This document shows positions 1 through 7,400 of a stretch of 8,397 nucleotides of DNA, piece after piece. Made by a program: the position numbers and the translations under genes. Position 1 is the first letter of the stretch; each line of letters starts with the position of its first letter. Below the pieces are notes generated by a model, which ran no database searches, had not been told where the DNA came from, and saw nothing but the letters and a program-made list of their open reading frames with translations. Source of the DNA: UBA1081 sp045658165 (GTDB taxonomy: Bacteria > Bacillota > Clostridia > Oscillospirales > Acutalibacteraceae); assembly GCA_045658165.1 (NCBI GenBank), contig JAZOUN010000055.1:1-8397 (forward strand), written 5' to 3'.

Positions 1-542
1 ACCGCTTGGCCTCCGACTTTTTCGTCCAGCGTTCCGTCAAGAAACGGAGACGGATAACGGGAAATGTCATCGTAGAATTTCTGCTGAGTTTTTATGATTT
101 TGCCGTTTTTTCTGTAGAAGATATTAGGGCAGTCGTCATAATTTTCTGTAGTGAGAAGTGATGCAAAAGTTTCTTCTCCCTCACCTGTCATAATAATGTC
201 GATATAATCTTCTGTTTCAAGCAGTGAACCGTCTTCGGCAGCGTTGTGACCGCCGAAAACAATAATACATTCGGGATATCTGGCTTTTACCTTTTTTGCC
301 AGAGCTTTGTTGAACTCGGTGTTCCATAAGTAGCAAGAAAAACCCATCATATACGGTGATTCGAGAGATTTAACAATTGTATCAGTTTTTTCTCTTTTGT
401 AAACAGGTTTTACGAAATTATATTCCTCTTTTATTTCAGGAATACTTTTGCAGTATGATATAATTGTTGCGACACTGTAAGGCAGATATACTGCAGAATT
501 GTCAAAAGCAAATCCCACTTGTACCATATAAATGTTTTTCAA
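1..542 (-). CDS. Cobalamin-binding-type radical SAM protein, N-terminal part (runs off window edge)
   Basis: This is a partial gene of 180 codons plus two bases, read leftwards and open to the window edge. I chose the TTG start at 542-540: it sits 6 nt after GAGGTG (554-549), and the protein start LKNIYMVQV lines up residue for residue with MKNVYLVQV of the divergent neighbour at 661. The first internal ATG (527-525) lies 21 nt from the ribosome site, too far. The visible part resembles a Rossmann-like cobalamin-binding domain: YLPY (19-22), GFSCYLWN (67-74), VFGGH (95-99) and TGEGEETF (119-126), the last typical of B12-binding radical SAM proteins. No DxHxxG cobalt-ligand motif is present. 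The neighbour's CxxxCxxC lies at residues 197-204, so here the cluster motif should fall just beyond the edge. Radical SAM identity is therefore inferred from paralogy. Substrate unknown. Confidence 0.85.
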   Translation of the reverse strand, partial: MKNIYMVQVGFAFDNSAVYLPYSVATIISYCKSIPEIKEEYNFVKPVYKREKTDTIVKSLESPYMMGFSCYLWNTEFNKALAKKVKARYPECIIVFGGHNAAEDGSLLETEDYIDIIMTGEGEETFASLLTTENYDDCPNIFYRKNGKIIKTQQKFYDDISRYPSPFLDGTLDEKVGGQA

Positions 543-548
543 TGCTTT

Positions 549-554
549 CACCTC
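549..554 (-). promoter_or_regulatory. Ribosome binding site fixing the TTG start
   Basis: Read on the minus strand this is GAGGTG, 6 nt before the TTG at 542. It decides the start codon, because no ATG lies at a workable distance. Confidence 0.75.
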
Positions 555-570
555 GTTTCACTGAGAATAT

Positions 571-599
571 ATTATACACTGAAATAAGATTTTTTTCAA
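571..599 (-). promoter_or_regulatory. Sigma-A-type promoter for the leftward radical SAM gene
   Basis: On the minus strand, TTGAAA (599-594) and TATAAT (576-571) are separated by 17 nt. Transcription should begin near 565, giving a leader of about 23 nt. The -35 box faces that of the rightward promoter, only 8 bp away. Confidence 0.75.
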
Positions 600-600
600 C

Positions 601-613
601 TGTCAGTTTGACA
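601..613. promoter_or_regulatory. Inverted repeat between divergent promoters, possible operator
   Basis: TGTCA-GTT-TGACA is a perfect 5-bp inverted repeat with a 3-bp centre. Its right arm overlaps the -35 box of the rightward promoter (608-613), and its left edge lies 2 bp from the leftward -35 box. A protein bound here could affect both promoters. The repeat is short and part of it is forced by the TTGACA box, so operator function is only a suggestion. No regulator gene is present in the window. Confidence 0.3.
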
Positions 614-636
614 TAAAGATTTGTATATGTTATAAT
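608..636 (+). promoter_or_regulatory. Consensus sigma-A promoter for the radical SAM operon
   Basis: TTGACA (608-613) and TATAAT (631-636) are both perfect consensus boxes with a 17-nt spacer, plus an extended -10 TG at 628-629. Expected transcription start is about 643, leaving a leader of roughly 18 nt, too short for a riboswitch or attenuator. Confidence 0.9.
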
Positions 637-650
637 CTGCAACAGAAAAA

Positions 651-657
651 GGGTGAT
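651..657 (+). promoter_or_regulatory. Ribosome binding site of the radical SAM gene
   Basis: GGTGAT (652-657) matches the 3' part of the ideal AGGAGGTGAT and ends 3 nt before the ATG at 661. It supports this start. Confidence 0.6.
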
Positions 658-660
658 AAA

Positions 661-2574
661 ATGAAGAATGTTTATCTTGTTCAGGTATCAACGGTTTACG
701 GTGAAGAAAAGAAAACAGCGTATCTTCCTTATGCGGCAGGTTGCCTTGCTGCATATGCATGGGCAGATGAAAAAATAAAGTCGGAGTATAATCTCGGTAA
801 GTTTATCTATACCCGTGAGAATATTGAAAAGGCGGTAAACTCACTCGATAACCCTTATCTTGTGGGATTTTCGTGTTATATCTGGAATATTGAATATAAC
901 ATTGCTTTTTCAAAGGCACTTAAAAAGAAATTTCCTGATTGTATAACGGTTTTCGGCGGTCATCACATTGCACCGGACAGTCATCAGCTTGCAGACATTC
1001 CGACAGCTGATATTCTTGTTCACGGCGGCGGTGAAGAGGCGTTTAAGGAAATTCTTCTTGCACTTAGTGAAAAAAAGGATTTTTCAGGTATTGATAATAT
1101 ATCCTTCAGAAGTGATGACGGGTTTGTCACCACTGAGAAAAAAGTTCCCGAAACAACAGATTATCCTTCTCCTTATCTTGAGGGGGTTTTTGACAGTATT
1201 CTTGACGACGGAATATCATTTTCCGCATTGCTTGAAACAAACAGAGGCTGTCCGAATCAGTGTGCATTCTGTGACTGGGGATTCCTTAAATGTAAGGTGC
1301 GACTTTTCTCAATGGAAAGAGTAAAAGCCGAACTTGACTGGATTGCAGACCATAAGATTGAATATATTTACGGTTGTGATGCCAATTTCGGTCTTTTTAA
1401 CCGTGATGAGGAAATCGCAGAGTATATGTGCCGTCTCAAGCAGGACAAAGGTTATCCGCAGAAATTCAAAGTCAACTTTACAAAGAACAAATTTGATGTT
1501 GTGGGTAAAATAAGCAAAATGCTTGTGGATAATAACATGAGTAAAGCTCAGACTATTTCATTGCAGAGTGTTTCTCCCGAAGTTCTTGAAATAATCGGCA
1601 GAAAAAATCTTGATATGGAGTATTACGGCGAACTTATCAATTTTTATGCAAGGGAAAATATCCCCACATATACAGAACTGATTCTCGGTCTGCCCGGTGA
1701 AACATATGAGAGTTTTTCGAAAGGTCTCAGCAGTATAATTGAAAGCGGTCAGCACAGAGCAATAAATGTATATCCTTGCGAACTTATTCCCAACTCACTT
1801 CTCGGCAGTAAGGAATATGTGGAAAAATATCAGATAAAAACTGTACATAATAAATTTATGCAGTATCACATAAATCCCGATACAATCTGTGAGGATATTG
1901 AAGAATATTCATCTCTTATTGTTTCAACAAGCACCATGAGTGTTGCCGATTGGGAAAAAGCATATCTTTTTGCAGTAACTATACAGGCACTTCATACACT
2001 CGGGCTCACAAGATACATTGCAGTTGCAATGCGTAAGTATAAAAATATGCAGTATTTTGATTTTTATAACGGATTTATCGAAACAGCTCTCAGCGATCCG
2101 TCATACGGATTTATAAATGAGCTGTGGTGCAGTATCAGAAATCATTTTTCTGCGGTTGCAAATAAAAACGGTCCCATAGGAATGATAGATGACCGGTTCG
2201 GTCATATTATATACGAACCCTTTGAAATTCTGTTTTCAAAGTGTCTTATAGATTCAACAGAATTTTTTGCAGATGTAAAAAAATATCTGCTGAGTGTCTG
2301 TGATGATGAAGAATTTGTGAAAAACATTGTTGATTTCCAGAGTTTCATAATGAATGTTCCGGAAAAAGGCGATGAAGAGAAGAATTTCAGTTATGATTTT
2401 GCATCATTCTTCAATCAGTTTTTCAGCGGTAACGAAAGTGCCGTACTCAACAAGAAAAACACATCCGTTGCGGTCAGATGCCGTATGAAAATGAGCAACT
2501 GGACAGATTATGTCCGTGAAGTTGTATGGTATTCAAGCAGAATGTCAAACAGTACAGTCTGTGAATTCAGATAA
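661..2574 (+). CDS. Cobalamin-binding-type radical SAM protein, substrate unknown
   Basis: A complete 637-residue gene. Residues 1-150 look like the Rossmann-like B12-binding domain of this class (YLPY 21-24, GFSCYIWN 69-76, VFGGHH 97-102, GGGEEAF 122-128) but lack the DxHxxG histidine ligand. The radical SAM core follows: RGCPNQCAFCDWG holds the three cluster cysteines C197, C201 and C204, then YGCDANFGLF (237-246), SLQSVSPEVLEIIGRKN (300-316) and GLPGET (343-348). The last 250 residues form a helical-looking C-terminal region that I cannot assign. Such enzymes use a [4Fe-4S] cluster to cleave S-adenosylmethionine and often methylate or rearrange unactivated carbons; the reaction here is not readable. 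It is a paralog of the divergent gene at 1-542. It is first in a probable four-gene operon, 23 nt ahead of an Mrp-type Fe-S carrier. No RiPP precursor gene is visible nearby. Family call firm, cobalamin use probable, function unknown. Confidence 0.9.
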   Translation: MKNVYLVQVSTVYGEEKKTAYLPYAAGCLAAYAWADEKIKSEYNLGKFIYTRENIEKAVNSLDNPYLVGFSCYIWNIEYNIAFSKALKKKFPDCITVFGGHHIAPDSHQLADIPTADILVHGGGEEAFKEILLALSEKKDFSGIDNISFRSDDGFVTTEKKVPETTDYPSPYLEGVFDSILDDGISFSALLETNRGCPNQCAFCDWGFLKCKVRLFSMERVKAELDWIADHKIEYIYGCDANFGLFNRDEEIAEYMCRLKQDKGYPQKFKVNFTKNKFDVVGKISKMLVDNNMSKAQTISLQSVSPEVLEIIGRKNLDMEYYGELINFYARENIPTYTELILGLPGETYESFSKGLSSIIESGQHRAINVYPCELIPNSLLGSKEYVEKYQIKTVHNKFMQYHINPDTICEDIEEYSSLIVSTSTMSVADWEKAYLFAVTIQALHTLGLTRYIAVAMRKYKNMQYFDFYNGFIETALSDPSYGFINELWCSIRNHFSAVANKNGPIGMIDDRFGHIIYEPFEILFSKCLIDSTEFFADVKKYLLSVCDDEEFVKNIVDFQSFIMNVPEKGDEEKNFSYDFASFFNQFFSGNESAVLNKKNTSVAVRCRMKMSNWTDYVREVVWYSSRMSNSTVCEFR

Positions 2575-2597
2575 AAATTATCAGTGAGGTTATTTAT

Positions 2598-3419
2598 ATG
2601 AGCGAATGTACACATGATTGCAGTTCATGTTCAGCGAACTGCTCAAGCCGTGAAGGCGGTATTCCCAAAGAAAAACTCAACGACGCAAGTTCAGTAAAAA
2701 AAGTTATAGGTGTTGTCAGTGGCAAAGGCGGTGTAGGCAAGTCACTTGTCACATCAATGATGGCTGTTTCAATGCAGAGAAGAGGCTTCAAATCTGCAGT
2801 TCTTGATGCAGATATCACAGGTCCCTCAATTCCTCAGGCTTTCGGTATTCACGAAAGAGCAACAGGCACCGAGACAGAGCTTTTCCCTGCAACTTCAAAA
2901 ACAGGCATTGATGTTATGTCTATAAATCTTCTTATGGAAAACGAAACTGACCCCGTTGTATGGCGCGGACCCGTTATTGCAGGTGTTGTAAAGCAGTTCT
3001 GGTCAGACGTTATCTGGAAGGATATTGACTTTATGTTTGTCGATATGCCTCCCGGAACAGGCGATGTACCCCTTACTGTTTTTCAGTCACTTCCCGTTGA
3101 CGGTATTATTATTGTAACATCTCCCCAGGACCTTGTTTCAATGATCGTCACAAAGGCTGTGAATATGGCAAAGATGATGAACATCCCCGTTCTCGGTATT
3201 GTTGAAAATATGTCATACTTCGAGTGTAACGAATGCGGCAAAAAGCACTTCATTTTCGGTGAAAGTAACCTTGAAAGAATTGCTGCTGCACACGGTATTC
3301 CTCAGATTGCAAGAATCCCCATCGATCCTGATTTTGCATCTCAGGTGGACAGAGGTCTTATAGAACTTTTCGAGGGCGACTGGCTCGAAAAAATTGCAGA
3401 TAAGGTTGAGGAAGTATAA
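2598..3419 (+). CDS. Mrp/NBP35-family iron-sulfur cluster carrier ATPase
   Basis: A 273-residue P-loop ATPase of the Mrp/ApbC/NBP35 group, cytosolic proteins that hold and pass on [4Fe-4S] clusters. The deviant Walker A motif GKGGVGKS is at 42-49, the DADITGPS segment at 70-77, and the VDMPPGTGD block, hallmark of the family, at 148-156. The C-terminal CxxC that bridges a cluster between dimer subunits is C210/C213 in ECNECG. The N-terminus carries an extra cysteine set, C4, C8, C11 and C15 (CxxxCxxCxxxC), which may bind a second cluster as the NBP35 extension does, though spacing differs. GAGG at 2586-2589 supports the ATG. The gene lies 23 nt after a radical SAM enzyme and directly abuts a cysteine-rich redox protein, so cluster supply to that enzyme is plausible but inferred. 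General housekeeping Fe-S delivery is the alternative. Confidence 0.93.
   Translation: MSECTHDCSSCSANCSSREGGIPKEKLNDASSVKKVIGVVSGKGGVGKSLVTSMMAVSMQRRGFKSAVLDADITGPSIPQAFGIHERATGTETELFPATSKTGIDVMSINLLMENETDPVVWRGPVIAGVVKQFWSDVIWKDIDFMFVDMPPGTGDVPLTVFQSLPVDGIIIVTSPQDLVSMIVTKAVNMAKMMNIPVLGIVENMSYFECNECGKKHFIFGESNLERIAAAHGIPQIARIPIDPDFASQVDRGLIELFEGDWLEKIADKVEEV
3408..3414 (+). promoter_or_regulatory. Ribosome binding site inside the end of the Mrp gene
   Basis: GAGGAAG lies within the last Mrp codons, 5 nt before the ATG at 3420, which follows the TAA stop with no gap. This layout suggests translational coupling. Confidence 0.6.
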
Positions 3420-3872
3420 ATGAGCAAAAGAGAGATTGCAATTGCACTTTTTGAAGAGGGATTCAACTGCGCTCAGGCTGTTTCTGCTGCATTCTGCGAA
3501 GAAACAGGTATTCCTGAAGAAAAAATGGTAAAAATGTCTTCAGGTTTCGGCGGCGGTTTCGGCAGACTGCGTGAAGTCTGCGGAGCTGTAAGCGGAATGG
3601 TTCTTGTTGCAAACATTCTTTACGGGTACGAAAGCCCCACAGACAGCGATGCAAAAATGAACTGGTACAAGGATATTCAGTCAATTATTCTTGAATTTAA
3701 GTCAAGAAACGGTTCATATGTCTGTCACGATCTTCTGAGTCTTCCCGAAAACGATTCAAAAAGTCCCGTGCCCGAACAGAGAACTGCAGAATATTACAAA
3801 ACACGCCCCTGCAAAGAAATAGTCGGTGAGGCTGCGGATATTCTTGAAAAGTTCATAGCGGAGCATAAATAA
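3420..3872 (+). CDS. C_GCAxxG_C_C family putative redox-active protein
   Basis: A 150-residue protein matching the family named for its cysteine pattern, common in anaerobes and thought to be redox-active or metal-binding. Visible signature: NCAQAV with C17, the glycine-rich GFGGGFG (42-48), then VCGAVSG with C54, followed by C102 (VCHDLL) and C131 (RPCKEIV). C26 is an additional cysteine. No signal peptide or membrane segment is seen, so it should be cytosolic. Length and cysteine order fit the family. The ATG follows the Mrp stop with no gap, and its own stop overlaps the next ATG by one base, so it is translated as part of the operon. Its substrate is unknown. Placement between an Fe-S carrier and a kinase gives only a weak hint of a redox or metal role alongside the radical SAM enzyme. 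Confidence 0.85.
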   Translation: MSKREIAIALFEEGFNCAQAVSAAFCEETGIPEEKMVKMSSGFGGGFGRLREVCGAVSGMVLVANILYGYESPTDSDAKMNWYKDIQSIILEFKSRNGSYVCHDLLSLPENDSKSPVPEQRTAEYYKTRPCKEIVGEAADILEKFIAEHK

Positions 3873-4372
3873 TGAAAAGAAACATAATTCTTATCGGTAT
3901 GCCCGGAGCAGGAAAGAGTACACTCGGTGTTCTTCTTGCAAAGGCTATGGGTATGCTTTTTACCGATTCGGATATCATAATTCAGCAGAAGACAAAAAGA
4001 CTTCTGCAGGATATAATAGATAAAGACGGAACGGACAGTTTTCTTGCAACCGAGGAGGAAGTTCTTCTGGAGCTTGATATTGAAAACACTGTTCTTGCCA
4101 CGGGCGGCAGTGCTGTTTACTCCGAAAAGGCAATGGAGAATTTCAGAAAAAACGGAACCGTTGTGTATCTTCATGTTGATTTTGCCGAAATCGAAAAAAG
4201 AGTCACAAATATCACCACAAGAGGCATAGTTCTTAAAAACGGAAAAAGCCTTGCGGACGCTTATGAAGAGAGAAAACCTCTTTATAATAAGTATGCCGAT
4301 GTAACAATCGACTGCACAGGCTCGACAATCGAAAATTCGGTAAAAATGCTTATTGAAAAACTTGATAATTGA
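3872..4372 (+). CDS. Shikimate-kinase-like P-loop kinase with altered substrate site
   Basis: A 166-residue protein of shikimate kinase fold and size. Walker A GMPGAGKST spans 9-17 (K15, S16). D32 and D34 in FTDSD occupy the metal and shikimate positions. R117 matches the lid arginine and R134 in EERKPLY corresponds to the usual R136. Two standard shikimate contacts differ: the position of R58 is L58 (DSFLATEEE in place of the FRxxE-type motif), and the GGG loop reads TGGS (77-80). Numbering matches the classical enzymes closely with no gap up to R117. I recall related clostridial proteins, usually annotated as shikimate kinase, with this ATGGS variant; their true substrate is uncertain. Start: ATG shares its A with the preceding TAA (TAATG), with GGAG at 3860-3863. 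It is the last gene before the terminator. No other aromatic-pathway gene is nearby, so I give no aroK symbol. Confidence 0.8.
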   Translation: MKRNIILIGMPGAGKSTLGVLLAKAMGMLFTDSDIIIQQKTKRLLQDIIDKDGTDSFLATEEEVLLELDIENTVLATGGSAVYSEKAMENFRKNGTVVYLHVDFAEIEKRVTNITTRGIVLKNGKSLADAYEERKPLYNKYADVTIDCTGSTIENSVKMLIEKLDN

Positions 4373-4379
4373 TTTTGCG

Positions 4380-4410
4380 GAGCTGTTCGGATTCGGACAG
4401 CTCTTTTTTT
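4380..4410 (+). terminator. Rho-independent terminator of the four-gene operon
   Basis: GAGCTGTTCG (4380-4389), loop GATT (4390-4393) and CGGACAGCTC (4394-4403) form a 10-bp stem with one G-U pair, followed by seven T (4404-4410). It starts 7 nt after the kinase stop and separates the operon from the repeat-protein gene. Confidence 0.93.
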
Positions 4411-4430
4411 CGACAAACGAACCAAACGTG

Positions 4431-4459
4431 TTGACTTTGCAGTGTAAAAGGTATAATAT
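4431..4459 (+). promoter_or_regulatory. Promoter of the LRR surface-protein gene
   Basis: TTGACT (4431-4436) is a five-of-six -35 box. The perfect TATAAT at 4452-4457 gives a 15-nt spacer, shorter than ideal; an overlapping TAATAT at 4454-4459 gives 17 nt. Either way transcription would start near 4465, a leader of about 25 nt. Confidence 0.7.
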
Positions 4460-4476
4460 GTTACTATCATAATATC

Positions 4477-4482
4477 GGAGGT
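4477..4482 (+). promoter_or_regulatory. Ribosome binding site of the LRR surface-protein gene
   Basis: GGAGGT lies 7 nt before ATG 4490 and 10 nt before a second in-frame ATG at 4493. The spacing favours 4490; the choice changes the protein by one Met. Confidence 0.8.
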
Positions 4483-4489
4483 AGTTTGT

Positions 4490-7400
4490 ATGATGAAAAC
4501 TACAAAAAAAGTCATATCCGTGATTCTTTCACTGGTTATGATAATGTCAATGTTCGCAGGACTTGAGATTTCATCTTTTGCAGAAGATGATGTGCTCAGT
4601 TACCTGACTTATGAAATCAATAACGGTGAAGTCACAATTACTGATTGTGATGACTCAATCAGCGGGGAAGTTGTTATTCCCGATACAATAGAGGGATATC
4701 CCGTAATTGCAATTGGGGAATATGCATTTATGGATTGCAATTCACTCTTAGGTGTAACAATTCCCGACAGTGTTACATCAATCGGTGACGGTGCGTTTAA
4801 ATATTGCAGGAATCTCGGTTGGATTACACTTCCGTATGGTATAACATCAATAAATTGCGGGTTGTTTTCTGATTGCCACAATCTTAGTGAAATTATAATT
4901 CCCTCAGATGTAGAATCTATAGAAGATCGTGCCTTTTTAAATTGTTATGCACTTACAGAAGTTACAATTCCTGATGGTGTGGTTTCTATAGGAATAAATG
5001 CTTTTACTGATTGTGTGAATATAAAAAATATTACAGTGCCGGAAAGTGTAACTTCAATCGGTTTCAAGGCAATGGGGTTCTATAATCCTCCTATCGACTT
5101 TGGCTACAGCGTTGTTGTTGCCGGCTTTACAATCACCGGTTATACAGGTTCAACAGCTGAATATTACGCAAATGATTATGGTGTTGAATTTATTTCAATC
5201 GGCGGAGAAGCACCTGATGATAATACGGGTGATGTTGATGGTTTGTATTATGAAATTGATGATGGTAAAGTTAAAATTACTTATTGCAGTTTCATTAGCA
5301 ACAATGAAGTGGTTATCCCCGATACAATAGAGGGTTATCCTGTAACTGAAATCGGTGATGATGTATTCCGTGTTTACGACAGTCTTACAAGTGTGAAAAT
5401 ACCTGATAGTGTAACCAAAATTGGTGATAATGCATTTTCACGTTGTGAAAATCTTTCAGATATAAAATTGCCGGATAGTTTAACAACAATCGGTGATTAT
5501 GCATTTAGTGAATGCAGTTCGCTTATAAATATAACAATACCGGCAAGTGTAACAACAATCGGTGATTATGCATTTTATGAATGCAGCAATCTTGAAAATG
5601 TATACATATCAGATATAGGTGCTTGGTGTGAGATTACTTTTGAAGATTCGTATTCTAATCCGATGACTTATGCAGTGAATCTGTATCTTAACAATGAGTT
5701 GGTGACAGATGTTGTAATTCCGGATGGTGTAACAAGAATCGGTGATTATGCATTTACTTATTATGAAAAGCTGACAAGTATAACAATTCCCGATAGTGTA
5801 ACAGAAATCGGGTATCAGGCATTTTGTTGGTGTGAGAATCTGGAAAGTGTGAATTTTGGTGATGGTGTAACAACAATCGGTTCTGATGCTTTCAGTTGCT
5901 GTAAAAAGCTTGAAGATGTAAAAATTCCTAAAAATATAACATCTATTGCTGAAGGTATGTTTGGTGGTTGCAGTAATCTTAAAAGTGTATCAATTTCCAA
6001 TGGTGTAACAACAATCGGTGATTCTGCATTCTCTAATTGCGAAAGTCTTTCAAGCATAGAAATTCCTGATAGTGTAACAAAAATCGGATATCAGGCATTT
6101 TCATTCTGTGACAGTCTTGAAAGTGTTCATATTCCTGTCGGTGTAAATGAAATAGGAAGATTGGCTTTCTGGGCTTGCAAGAATATTGCAAATATAAGCG
6201 TTGATGAAAACAACAAAGCTTTTTCAAGTGATGAATATGGTGTTCTGTTTAATAAAGATAAAACAGAGTTGGTCAAGTATCCTCCGGGAAACAGCAGAAC
6301 AGAATATGAAATTCCCGATACTGTATCAAAAATCGGTTCAAGCTCATTCTGGGCAAGTATGAATCTTGAAAAAATAACAATTCCTGACAGTGTAACAACA
6401 ATCGGTGACAGAGCTTTTGATTGCTGTGAGGCTGTCACAAGTATAATAATTCCCGATAGTGTTACTGCAATTGATGAATATACATTTTTTAATTGCGTTG
6501 AACTCGAAAATGTAACAATCGGTGATAGTGTAACTTCAATCGGTTATTATGCATTTGCTTATAATAACCAACTCAAAAATATAATAATTCCAAAAAGTGT
6601 AACATCTTTTGGTGATTATGTGTTTATAGCTTGTCGTGATTTTACAATCACCGGTTATACAGGTTCAGCCGCTGAAACATATGCAAAAGAAAACGGTATT
6701 GAATTTATTGCTCTTGAAGAAGAATCCGCAGATCCGTCAGTATTTACATATGAAATCAATAACGGTGAAGTTACTATTACAGGTGTTAAAGATTCTGCGG
6801 GTAAAGACATTGTAATTCCCGCTGCTGTTGAGGGCTATCCCGTAACAATTATCGGTTCTCGTGCATTTGCTTATAATGAGGGTATTACAAGTGTAGAAAT
6901 TCCCGATAGTGTAACAACAATCGGCAATGCAGCATTCTATGCTTGCTCCGGTCTTACAAGTATAGATATTCCTGACAGTGTAACAACAATCGACAGCACT
7001 GCATTTGCTCTTTGCGTTGGTCTTACAAGTATAGAAATTCCTGACAGTGTAACAACACTCAGTAATTCTGCATTCAGATCTTGCGACAATATTGAAAGTT
7101 TTTCTGTAAGTGAAAACAATGAATATTATTCAAGTGATGAATACGGAGTATTATTTAATAAGGATAAAACTGAATTAATACAGTATCCTATCGGTAACGA
7201 CAGAACAGAATATTCAATTCCGGGCAGTGTAACAACAATCGGAGACTGTGCATTCTATCGTTGCGGCAGTCTTGTGAATATAGAAACTCCTGAGAATGTA
7301 ACAGCAATAGGTGATAGTGCGTTCTATGGTTGCGAAAGTCTTGTAAGTATAGAAATTCCTGGCGGTGTAACTGCAATCGGTAATAGTACATTCTATGATT

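Larger units (their letters stand above)
5246..6718 (+). repeat. LRR module 2 (residues 253-743), longest module
   Basis: Opening segment at 5246-5356 (YYEIDDGKVKITYC, then EVVIPDTIEGYPVTEIG), about 15 further LRR units, and closing segment FTITGYTGSAAETYAKENG from 6641. It holds two inserts, at 5603-5710 and 6197-6307. Its closing segment shares an identical DNA stretch with module 1 (TTTACAATCACCGGTTATAC and the next 7 bases, before the sequences part). Confidence 0.8.

Noticed and set aside
1..542. Leftward gene as a pseudogene, since no ATG-started frame covers it
   Set aside because: Translation is free of stops, starts at a TTG with a good ribosome site, and aligns with the neighbour. 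It is only cut by the window edge.
637..660. A riboswitch (for example cobalamin) ahead of the radical SAM operon
   Set aside because: The promoter leaves a leader of only about 18 nt, too short for any riboswitch.
968..1755. Frames inside the radical SAM gene (968-1324 plus, 1558-1755 minus)
   Set aside because: Overlapped by a complete conserved gene with all family motifs in frame; no separate start signals.
661..4372. RiPP cluster with a hidden precursor peptide gene
   Set aside because: The genes are packed with at most 23 nt between them, and neither the 543-660 nor the 4373-4489 gap holds a plausible small open frame with a ribosome site. A precursor could still lie outside the window.
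2594..4515. Minus-strand frames at 2594-2818, 3463-3684, 3794-4174 and 4282-4515
   Set aside because: They oppose well-identified genes, or cross the terminator and promoter region, and have no recognisable protein content.
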